From Paraburkholderia sp. BL10I2N1 (GTDB lineage: Bacteria > Pseudomonadota > Gammaproteobacteria > Burkholderiales > Burkholderiaceae): 64,000 nt of DNA. The stretch is taken from contig NZ_SNWA01000001.1 of the NCBI RefSeq assembly GCF_004361815.1, forward strand, positions 2,976,001 to 3,040,000. Direction: 5' to 3'. A model generated the notes under the pieces. It worked only from the letters and a program-made list of their open reading frames with translations, was not told the DNA's origin and searched no databases. Below, in pieces: positions 25,756 to 33,110 of the stretch; positions within the stretch are counted from its first letter, which is position 1; every line of letters starts with the position of its first letter. A program made the translations under genes and the position numbers.

Positions 25756-26688
25756 ATGACGATTCTGGTTATTGCAGAACACGACAACACAACCGTCAAG
25801 GCTGTGACGCTGAGCACCGTCGCTGCTGCGCAGAAGATCGGGGGCGACGTGCATGTGCTGATCGCAGGCCACAACGCGCAAGCCGCTGCCGACGCTGCGG
25901 CGAAGATCGCAGGCGTTTCGAAGGTGCTGCTGGCCGACGCGCCGCAACTCGAAGCGGGTCTCGCAGAGAATGTCGAAGCGACGGTGCTCTCGATTGCGAA
26001 GAACTACTTGCACATCCTCGCGCCTGCCACGGCGGCGGGCAAGAACGTCACGCCGCGTATCGCTGCGAAGCTGGACGTCGCGCAGATCAGCGACATTACC
26101 GCAGTGAATTCGCCGGACACGTTCGAGCGTCCGATATACGCGGGCAACGCGATCGCGACGGTGCAGTCGGCCGAACCCATCAAGGTCATCACCGTTCGCA
26201 CGACCGCGTTCGACGCAGTCTCTGCCGGGGGCGGCGGCGCCCAGATCGAGAACATCGAAGCCGCGCCTGATAGCGGCCTCTCCCAGTTCGTGAGCCGCGA
26301 AGTCACGAAGCTCGACCGTCCGGAACTCACGAGCGCGAAGATCATCGTCTCGGGCGGCCGGGGATTGGGTAGCGGCGAGAATTACGCGAAGGTGCTGGAG
26401 CCGCTCGCCGACAAGCTCAACGCCGCGCTGGGCGCCTCGCGCGCAGCCGTGGACGCGGGCTACGTGCCGAACGACTTCCAGGTCGGCCAGACCGGCAAGA
26501 TCGTCGCGCCGCAGTTGTACATCGCGGTGGGTATCTCAGGCGCGATCCAGCATCTCGCGGGCATGAAGGACTCGAAGGTAATCGTGGCGGTCAACAAGGA
26601 CGGAGAAGCGCCCATCTTCAGCGTGGCTGATTACGGTCTCGTCGGCGACCTTTTCCAGGTGGTGCCGGAGTTGGTGTCGTTAATCTGA
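25756..26688 (+). CDS. etfA: Electron transfer flavoprotein, alpha subunit
   Basis: A 310-residue protein. The N-terminal Rossmann-like domain (1-185) begins [11 protein letters not shown]. The C-terminal FAD domain holds the signature [20 protein letters not shown] (about 262-281), and [12 protein letters not shown] near 200. The length is normal for bacterial EtfA. It is the last gene of its unit; the next promoter module begins 40 bp after its stop. It forms the heterodimer with EtfB that accepts electrons from the neighbouring acyl-CoA dehydrogenase. Confidence 0.93.
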   Translation: MTILVIAEHDNTTVKAVTLSTVAAAQKIGGDVHVLIAGHNAQAAADAAAKIAGVSKVLLADAPQLEAGLAENVEATVLSIAKNYLHILAPATAAGKNVTPRIAAKLDVAQISDITAVNSPDTFERPIYAGNAIATVQSAEPIKVITVRTTAFDAVSAGGGGAQIENIEAAPDSGLSQFVSREVTKLDRPELTSAKIIVSGGRGLGSGENYAKVLEPLADKLNAALGASRAAVDAGYVPNDFQVGQTGKIVAPQLYIAVGISGAIQHLAGMKDSKVIVAVNKDGEAPIFSVADYGLVGDLFQVVPELVSLI

Positions 26689-26727
26689 GCGCATAAAAGG
26701 TGGGATGTCGCGAGCAGGCTTCGAGAT

Positions 26728-26800
26728 ACAGGGGAAATACTCTGTATTTTTTTCTGCTTTGTTTGTGTGTAATATGACCTATCTTTAGCTTATTGTACTA
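26728..26800 (+). promoter_or_regulatory. Cluster promoter module, copy 5 (before amine oxidase 2)
   Basis: An imperfect palindrome ACAGGGGAAATACTCTGT (26728-26745), a T-rich tract, then GACCTATCTTTAGCTTATTG and a TACTA end, with the box again about 40 bp after the palindrome centre. It is followed by a leader of roughly 190 bp before the start codon, longer than at the other copies. Confidence 0.62.
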
Positions 26801-26904
26801 ATGCAGATGGATAGAGCAGCAGACTTCGCGGTTCCCGGCGAGGCGCGCGAATGAATGTGAAAGGATTCCGAATGATTCTGGCAGCAGGGTATAGCGATCG
26901 GATA

Positions 26905-26932
26905 TGGAACCTGGAACCTGGAACCTGGCACC
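26905..26932 (+). repeat. Heptamer tandem repeat TGGAACC in the leader of amine oxidase 2
   Basis: Three exact copies of TGGAACC and a fourth with one change (TGGCACC) lie in the untranslated leader, about 65 bp before the ATG. This could be slippage-prone sequence with no function, or affect leader folding. Confidence 0.7.
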
Positions 26933-26995
26933 TGAGCAGAGCGGCTTCGGTGAGCCGCAAGGAGCGGGAACCTTCATCACGTAGACAGAGGCACT

Positions 26996-28480
26996 ATGGC
27001 AAAAAAATCTTCCCCTGACGCCGCTGCAAACCTGCAGCGCAGGCAATGGCTCAAATATGCCAGTGCCTCGGCTGCCGTGGGCACGCTCGCAATGGGTGCC
27101 CGACAGTCGCATGCCGCGCTTACCAAGGCCGCGCAAGGCGCGGACGGCATTCTCGACGTCGCCATCATTGGAGCGGGGCTGGCCGGACTGACCGCCGCGC
27201 GAGACCTGCGTCAGGCGGGCTGCGAGTCCTTTCTGGTGCTGGAAGCCCGGGATCGTGTGGGGGGGCGAACACTCAACTACAACATCCCCGGTGGCTTCGT
27301 TTCGGAAGTCGGCGGGCAATGGATGGGGCCCGGCCAGACCGCCGTCGCTGATCTCGCGCGTGAACTGGGCGTCGGGACTTTCCCAACCTACTACGACGGC
27401 AATACGGTCATTCTGGGCGGTGCGGGTCGTGTGACAGTCGATCTGAAGGGCACGTTCGGCACCGACGAGGCGGTCGGAGCAAGGCTCGGCAGGCTATCAC
27501 GCGACGTACCTTGTGGTGCGCCGTGGACGTCCTCGAAGGTCGGCGAACTGGACAAGCTCTCGGTCGGCGATTGGCTGGCGAGGCAGGACATCAAGCCTGA
27601 AGACCAGGTGGCATGGAATGCCAGCAGCATTCTTTCGGGCGGCGCGGCGCCGGCGAAGATGGGGTTGTTGCATTTCCTTTCGATGATCAATTCGGCGGAT
27701 TGCGACTATTCGCAGCTCGACAGCATCAAGCACAGCGCCCAAGAAACCCGCTTCGTCGGCGGCTCGCAAATCCTCAGCATCAAGATGGCCGAGCAACTGG
27801 GCGACAAGGTGCGACTGTCTACGCCGGTCCGCCAGATTTCCGGATGGGACGGCGACGTTGTCACCCTGCATACCGATCATGGAGAAGTGCGGGCACGGAC
27901 CGTCGTCGTGGCCATCCATCCGGCTTTGTGTCATCAGATGCAGTTCGATCCGCCTCTGCCCGACAAGCGCGCGGCCTTGCAGCGCGCATGGCCCGCGCAT
28001 TCCCCTGCACGGAAGACGGCCATGGTCTATCGCCGCCCGTTCTGGCGCGACAAGGGCATGAACGGCAGCATCTTCCAGGTCAATGGCCCCATCCTCTGGG
28101 CCTTCGACAACTCCCCGCCCGCTGGGGAGATCGGGGTGATCAACGCGTTCGTCGAGAATGGGATGGTCCCGTCGGAGCGGGATGCGGCAATGGCCATGCA
28201 CAAGCAACTCTACGCGCAGGCATGGGGCGACGATGCGCTGTCTCCCATCGCCTTCCACGATCAGGACTGGAGCCGGGTCGATCCCTGGACCATTACCTGT
28301 ATTTCCGCCATTCCGCCGGGCTTCTGGAGCGCCCACGGAGAAGCGCTGCACCCGTCGTGCGGCAAGCTGATCTGGTCGGGGACGGAGACGGCGAATATCT
28401 GGGCCGGCTACATGGATGGCGCCGTGCGCTCCGGCCATCATGGCGCGCTTCGGGCACTGAATGCCCTGCGTCGGGCGTAA
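26996..28480 (+). CDS. Flavin-containing amine oxidase 2, Tat-exported
   Basis: A 494-residue paralogue of the enzyme at 14081. It has a twin-arginine leader (R15-R16 in NLQRRQWLKYASAS, then a hydrophobic stretch ending RQSHA) and the FAD motif GAGLAGLTAARDL at 59-71. It shares long blocks with the first copy, such as VGGQWMGPGQTAV, LLHFLSMINSA, GGSQILSIKMAEQLGDKVRL and the C-terminal LIWSGTETANIWAGYMDGAV. A cytochrome c gene starts 10 bp downstream, as at the first copy. The two pairs may act on different amines or on successive amine groups. The gene is first in its unit and behind promoter copy 5. Confidence 0.85.
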   Translation: MAKKSSPDAAANLQRRQWLKYASASAAVGTLAMGARQSHAALTKAAQGADGILDVAIIGAGLAGLTAARDLRQAGCESFLVLEARDRVGGRTLNYNIPGGFVSEVGGQWMGPGQTAVADLARELGVGTFPTYYDGNTVILGGAGRVTVDLKGTFGTDEAVGARLGRLSRDVPCGAPWTSSKVGELDKLSVGDWLARQDIKPEDQVAWNASSILSGGAAPAKMGLLHFLSMINSADCDYSQLDSIKHSAQETRFVGGSQILSIKMAEQLGDKVRLSTPVRQISGWDGDVVTLHTDHGEVRARTVVVAIHPALCHQMQFDPPLPDKRAALQRAWPAHSPARKTAMVYRRPFWRDKGMNGSIFQVNGPILWAFDNSPPAGEIGVINAFVENGMVPSERDAAMAMHKQLYAQAWGDDALSPIAFHDQDWSRVDPWTITCISAIPPGFWSAHGEALHPSCGKLIWSGTETANIWAGYMDGAVRSGHHGALRALNALRRA

Positions 28481-28490
28481 GAGGGCAGCG

Positions 28491-29147
28491 ATGAAAAAAT
28501 ACCTATTGATTGGCATTCCTCTGGTTATCGTCCTGCTGCTGGCCGTTTTCGGTTCTGATCTTCTAGGTCTCTACAGGCTTCAGGGCCATATCACTACTTC
28601 GACAGCAGCCTATCTCGCCGACGGCGGCCCCTGGCCGCACGTGACCGACACCTGCACTGTGTGTCACGGCGTCAAGGGCAATTCGCTTCATCAGGGCTAT
28701 CCGAGCCTGGCGGGCCAACCGGCTCCCTACCTGGAAACCCAACTCCACAATTTCGCCAGTGAGGCGCGGCGCAATCCGAACATGGGACCTCTCGCGATGA
28801 CGATGAGCGATCCGCAGATCAAATCCCTCGCTGAGTATTTCGCCGGTGCGACCCCTGTCGCGAATCGCTACTTCAAGCCGGATCAGCAACTGCGCGAGAA
28901 GGGACAGCACCTGGTGGCTGCGGGCAACTGTGTCGCATGTCACGGTTCCCAATTGATGGGCCACGAGCAGTTTCCGCGTTTGGCTGGTCAGGGATATGAC
29001 TATCTGCTCGCGCAGTTCGACGAGTTCGCTTCCGGCACCCGAAGCGAACCCACCGGCGTAATGAAAAGCCTGTCGCAAGGCTTTTCATCGGAAGACCGCA
29101 AGGCTATCGCGAGCTATCTGGCAAGCCTCGATCCGAAGAAAGATTGA
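28491..29147 (+). CDS. Diheme cytochrome c 2, membrane-anchored
   Basis: A 218-residue protein. I chose ATG 28491 because it follows GAGGGCAGCG and begins a clean membrane anchor (residues 4-20). Heme sites are C55-TV-C58-H59 and C147-VA-C150-H151; possible axial methionines lie in NPNMGPLAM and in GVMKSL. It has the same two-domain layout as the cytochrome at 15560, including ADGGPWPH against ANGGPWPQ before the first heme. The predicted role is electron acceptor of amine oxidase 2. The stop is 34 bp before the next gene. Confidence 0.85.
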   Translation: MKKYLLIGIPLVIVLLLAVFGSDLLGLYRLQGHITTSTAAYLADGGPWPHVTDTCTVCHGVKGNSLHQGYPSLAGQPAPYLETQLHNFASEARRNPNMGPLAMTMSDPQIKSLAEYFAGATPVANRYFKPDQQLREKGQHLVAAGNCVACHGSQLMGHEQFPRLAGQGYDYLLAQFDEFASGTRSEPTGVMKSLSQGFSSEDRKAIASYLASLDPKKD

Positions 29148-29181
29148 CCAATCAGATGCAACCTGAGTTAGGAGTTTAATC

Positions 29182-29859
29182 ATGGACCTCAGATCTATAG
29201 TTCTTATGCTCTCTAGTGCTTTGCTGGCATTGAGCTCATTTTTCTACGGCTGGAAGATCGTTAAGAAACGAAACTATCTTCTCGGGCTGGAGATGTGGAT
29301 TGTCGGTATCTCCGCGACGAACGCCATCGGATTCTTTGCCACCGGCAATGCAGTTTCCTATGAGGTAGCGCACTTCTTCGATGCGTTCTCTCGCGGATTC
29401 GGCATGCCCATCATCGCCGTCGCGGGCATGATGGTGATTACGCATGGCTACAAGCCGTCAATTCGCCAGGACGTCGCGGCATTCGTCGCCTCGTTTGCGC
29501 TCACATTCGTCCTTGTGGGTGCGGATTTCATCGCTGGCGTTTTGCCCTATTACTATCTGGCGATGTGGATCTGGCTGTCGATCTATCTCGCTTATTTCAT
29601 CGTGCGATTGCTGAACGTCGGCGCGATGCTTGAGGCGCTGGGCGTGGCAGTGGCGCTGGTGACGTCGCTCGCGATTGCCGGCATCTACGATTTCTACAAG
29701 ATTCCTGGTGAGGAAACCAACGTCGTGCTCAATTTTTACACGCTTGCGCTGTGCACGTGGGCCTACTTCATGCCGGCGATCTATTACGGCTACTGCGCCC
29801 TTGAGCGTGTTCGAAGCGGGAGCGTGGCTTCGAAGAGCGCTACTCCTTACTGCAATTGA
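29182..29859 (+). CDS. Polytopic membrane protein, unknown function
   Basis: A 225-residue protein with about six or seven hydrophobic segments (starting at residues 6, 35, 68, 100, 120, 150 and 185) separated by short loops. I recognise no named family. Ribosome site TTAGGAG precedes the ATG. Its place directly after amine oxidase 2 and its cytochrome suggests a membrane partner, either a transporter for the amine or a quinone/cytochrome-linked component; no heme or metal motif is evident. Confidence 0.6.
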   Translation: MDLRSIVLMLSSALLALSSFFYGWKIVKKRNYLLGLEMWIVGISATNAIGFFATGNAVSYEVAHFFDAFSRGFGMPIIAVAGMMVITHGYKPSIRQDVAAFVASFALTFVLVGADFIAGVLPYYYLAMWIWLSIYLAYFIVRLLNVGAMLEALGVAVALVTSLAIAGIYDFYKIPGEETNVVLNFYTLALCTWAYFMPAIYYGYCALERVRSGSVASKSATPYCN

Positions 29860-29940
29860 ATGAAGAACGTTGCTGTTGCCGCGGTCCGCGACAACCGGGA
29901 GTTATGCGCGGGCGGCGCTGAAGGTTTTATCCTGGAGACT

Positions 29941-30675
29941 ATGATGAATCAGACCTCGCGCAAGGTAATGCGCTTTACGGCTTGGAGCGCCATCATCGGC
30001 GGCATTCTGGCGTACGCGAATGTTGGATTGTCTGTGGCGGTGACGGGCCCGGATGCGGACATGGTGCTGCATGGCGCATCGATGCTGGCATTGCCACCGG
30101 ATATCCGCGACCTGTTCCGCTGGTGCATGGTTGCCGACATGCTCGGCTTCTACCTGCCGTTCCTCGTCATCGGCGGATACTTCGTGCACGTATTTCGTGA
30201 GGAGTTGGGCGCGCTCGGCAACATGGTGGCAATGGCCATCGTGCTGTATGTCATGGTGGGCGTGACAGGCGCAGTTATGCAGTTTGCAATCCTTCACCCG
30301 CTGGCACATCTGTATGCGGGCGGGGACGATGCCACGAGAGGCGCAGCGGCGGCAGTATGGACAGCGATAGCCAATGGGACGCAAAACGGGCTCTGGTGGA
30401 TCGAAGGCCCCCTCGTGCTTTTCTGGACGTTGATTGCGGCCAAACTGCTCAAGAACGCGGGCTGGAAGGGAGCGATTCTGTTGAAGATCGTCGGCTGGGC
30501 TTTCGGCTTCTTTTTCGTGTTCGGTTTTTTTCCGGATCTCGACGCGCTTTCGAATGCCAGTGAAATGGGCGTCGTGCTGGTTCTGCCGCTGTGGATGTTG
30601 TTGTTCGGCTGGCAGTTGCTCCGCCGCGCACGGACGTTACCGGCGCGCTTGCATGGCGTTGGCGCAACCACCTAA
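29941..30675 (+). CDS. Polytopic membrane protein, unknown function
   Basis: A 244-residue protein. I chose ATG 29941 (followed at once by another ATG) because CTGGAG precedes it; the frame opens at 29860, directly after the previous stop, but has no ribosome site there. About seven hydrophobic segments follow (AWSAIIGGILAYANVGLSVAV first, then around residues 62, 95, 135, 155, 180 and 205), with a short cationic tail (RRARTLPAR). The composition resembles DUF4386-type or other small integral membrane proteins, but I cannot assign a family. Probably co-expressed with amine oxidase 2. Confidence 0.6.
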   Translation: MMNQTSRKVMRFTAWSAIIGGILAYANVGLSVAVTGPDADMVLHGASMLALPPDIRDLFRWCMVADMLGFYLPFLVIGGYFVHVFREELGALGNMVAMAIVLYVMVGVTGAVMQFAILHPLAHLYAGGDDATRGAAAAVWTAIANGTQNGLWWIEGPLVLFWTLIAAKLLKNAGWKGAILLKIVGWAFGFFFVFGFFPDLDALSNASEMGVVLVLPLWMLLFGWQLLRRARTLPARLHGVGATT

Positions 30676-30835
30676 GGCATCGCTCGGGTTCAGCACAGAG
30701 CGACACCAAAGCATTTCCCAGCGATGTAAGCAATCCTGATAGTCGGGAACTCGCCTATCCCGCCGTTCTTATCGCGATAGGGCCCAAAACGTACTTTCTT
30801 TCAACTCTCAAACACATCTCAACACTGGATTAGAT

Positions 30836-31132
30836 ATGACTACCCTGATCGTGAGCTACCCGAGCACAGAAGGCGGGAGGTTTGACCGCGAGTATTACCT
30901 TTCGGTCCATGCTCCGCTTGTCCTCTCGGCGTGGGGTGAGTTCGGTCTGCAATCGGCCGAGGTCCTGTTTCCATCACCCGCGCCGCAACCCTTCGCATGC
31001 GTAGCGATACTACGTTTCAGCGATCAGATCGGGATCGATATGGCCCTTTCCTCCGCCAAAGCCGCCGAAGTGATCGGCGACGTGAAAAACTTCACCGATA
31101 TCATACCGACGATTTTCCACGCGGACGACTGA
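30836..31132 (+). CDS. EthD family protein
   Basis: A 98-residue small alpha/beta-barrel protein. The family mark is the YPSTEGGRFDREYYLSVHAP start, where the histidine is conserved in EthD and related dimeric barrels, and the LRFSDQIGIDMAL strand-helix. EthD-like proteins occur in oxidative catabolic clusters and are often needed for, but not directly part of, the enzyme system. It lies about 160 bp after the membrane protein gene and closes the catabolic region. Confidence 0.75.
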   Translation: MTTLIVSYPSTEGGRFDREYYLSVHAPLVLSAWGEFGLQSAEVLFPSPAPQPFACVAILRFSDQIGIDMALSSAKAAEVIGDVKNFTDIIPTIFHADD

Positions 31133-31861
31133 CGGATCGCGCAGCGGCCTGACTTCGCTATTGCCGCCTGGGCTGCATCGCACCACTGCGCTTTCTGTCG
31201 TCTGAAGGGGCGGTCGACTCGCTCAACTGCATCCAGCAAGGCGTGCTTCAGTGACGATTGCGGAGTACGCAGCGGGTCAGGTTTCCCGTAACTGCACGTT
31301 CTATCAGAGAAAATCGAATGATGCGTTCGCTCCGTGTCCAATGTTCGGCGACAAACAGGTCGCGGCCATGGGTTGATGTCGTGGCTATAGCAAAAGGCTT
31401 GATTGCTTGGAGGCAGTGTTCATGAAAAGGGCGCGCATGCCGCACATTATTGCGCGCCTTCACGCACAATTGATCGGCGCGTGCGAGCCGGGTTCACGTT
31501 GCGGGGGCTTGGAATCCGTCGGCGAAGGATAGGCAGGATGTTGGTCTACGAGGTGGTAACTCCGAGAGGTTGGCTGAAAAAAGTGGACGTTAACATTCCG
31601 TAGAATTGAGCAATGGAGGCATTGATGAACCGAATGCCCGAGGTCGTATGCACGAAGGAATTTCGTGAAGAAACAGTCAAGCTGGCAACGAAGTCTTCGC
31701 TGCGCAATTCACCTCATCTCACAGCTAGACTATCAATGCACAGAGTGCGTCGGATGCCGAGAGGCGGCCGAAGTCGCTTGCCATTGCATGCTGCTAATGA
31801 ACAGTTGATAGTGCCATTTGTTACCTTCACTGCTTTTTCAGAGTCCTGTTCGATCACGGCT
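31133..31861. other. Long intergenic stretch, no gene recognised
   Basis: About 730 bp between the EthD gene and the AraC regulator. Frames on both strands are short and lack family motifs. The frame of the AraC gene stays open back to 31613, but that part reads as unrelated sequence. It must contain the AraC promoter; no clear -35/-10 was picked out. Confidence 0.4.
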
Positions 31862-32860
31862 ATGCATCCACCTGGCGCTACCGTACCGATCTCCCTCGTT
31901 CAAGGTTTTCTCGACGGCGTGGGCGCCCAGCCTGACGTCGTCGATCGATACCTCGAAGGTGCGAGCATCTCGCGCGCGTTATTGACCGAATCGGGCGCGC
32001 GCGTGACGGAGGCGCAGTTCGCGACGCTGTACCGGGCACTGGCGATCGAATTCGACGACGAAATGCCGGGCATCTTCACGCGGCCATTACGCAACGGCAC
32101 CCTGAAATTCCTGTGCCTGAGTCTCCTCGACGCGCCGAACCTGGAAACCGCGATGCATCGGTTCGGTCAGTTCATGCATATCGTGCTCGATGACTTCCGG
32201 TTCGGGACACGGCGCAGTGCTCTGGTGGCTGATGTCGCGCTCGGACAGGGCGCCGCGGCCGTCAGCGTCCTTGGTCAGGAACTGATGCTGAAACTCGCGC
32301 ACGGCGTGGCGTCCTGGCTCGTCGGCCAGAAGATTCCGCTGCTGCAAGTCCGCTTTGCGTTTCCGCGTCCACCGCATGCGCATGAATATCTCTACCTCTT
32401 TCCTGGACCTGTCCAGTTCGACTGTGAACAGACGTTGATGCAGTTCAGCGCGTCTTTCTTCGACATGCCGATTCGTCAGCGCAAGGCGAACCTGCGTAAG
32501 TTTCTCGCGCGGGCGCCCGAAGACTGGATCTTTGTGGCGTTCGACGAACAGCTCACGAGCCACCGCGTCAGGGACTATCTGGCCTCCCGGTTACCCGACA
32601 TGCCGTCAATCGAGGAAGCCGCGCGAGGCCTGCACTGCTCGGTGCGGACGTTGTGCCGCCATCTTGCGGCCGAGGGTGCGGCGTTTCAGACGCTGAAGAA
32701 CGAATTGCGACGGGATATCGCGATTCAACGTCTCACGGGAACCGAGGACGCGATCGCTGCGATTGCCGGCGATATCGGCTTCGATGATCCGACCGCCTTC
32801 CATCGGGCCTTTCGGCACTGGACGGGCAGCACACCTGGCGCGTACCGCCGCGGCACCTGA
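31862..32860 (+). CDS. AraC family transcriptional regulator
   Basis: A 332-residue regulator from ATG 31862; the frame is open from 31613 but the family length and the sequence (PISLVQGFLDGVGAQPDVVDRYL) favour the later start. The N-terminal arabinose-binding-type domain (about 15-200) suits a small-molecule effector. The C-terminal double helix-turn-helix (about 245-330) ends in the typical AAIAGDIGFDDPTAFHRAFRHWTGSTPGAYRR. Relatives of this type (OruR/ArgR-like group) control amino acid or fatty-acid catabolism. It stands 250 bp upstream of, and in the same direction as, the beta-oxidation operon and probably activates it. Confidence 0.85.
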   Translation: MHPPGATVPISLVQGFLDGVGAQPDVVDRYLEGASISRALLTESGARVTEAQFATLYRALAIEFDDEMPGIFTRPLRNGTLKFLCLSLLDAPNLETAMHRFGQFMHIVLDDFRFGTRRSALVADVALGQGAAAVSVLGQELMLKLAHGVASWLVGQKIPLLQVRFAFPRPPHAHEYLYLFPGPVQFDCEQTLMQFSASFFDMPIRQRKANLRKFLARAPEDWIFVAFDEQLTSHRVRDYLASRLPDMPSIEEAARGLHCSVRTLCRHLAAEGAAFQTLKNELRRDIAIQRLTGTEDAIAAIAGDIGFDDPTAFHRAFRHWTGSTPGAYRRGT

Positions 32861-32868
32861 TTCCATTG

Positions 32869-32902
32869 ACAACATCGGGCCTGCACGAGAGGCCGGTGTT
32901 GT
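32869..32902 (+). terminator. Hairpin after the AraC gene
   Basis: ACAACATCGGGCCT (32869-32882) pairs imperfectly with AGGCCGGTGTTGT (32890-32902) across a 7-nt loop, 9 bp after the stop. No T tract follows, so termination is plausible but not certain. Confidence 0.4.
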
Positions 32903-33110
32903 CGCGCATCGGCCGTGAAAAACGCGCCGCGCCACGGCTACACGACCGGATTGCTCGTATTCCCTGGCCGACTTTGTCAATAGATGGTCCGGTTCGGTCA
33001 GCCGGATTCGCCATGTTCGAGGCTACGATGTCCGTCAATCGTTGCCGTGCAGGACCTGGCGTTCCAGTGTCATGGCACCCCTTTAAATTCCACCATTGGG
33101 AAGACACAGG

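Noticed and set aside
26905..26932. CRISPR array
   Set aside because: The repeat unit is 7 bp with no spacers; no array of regularly spaced repeats was seen anywhere in the window.
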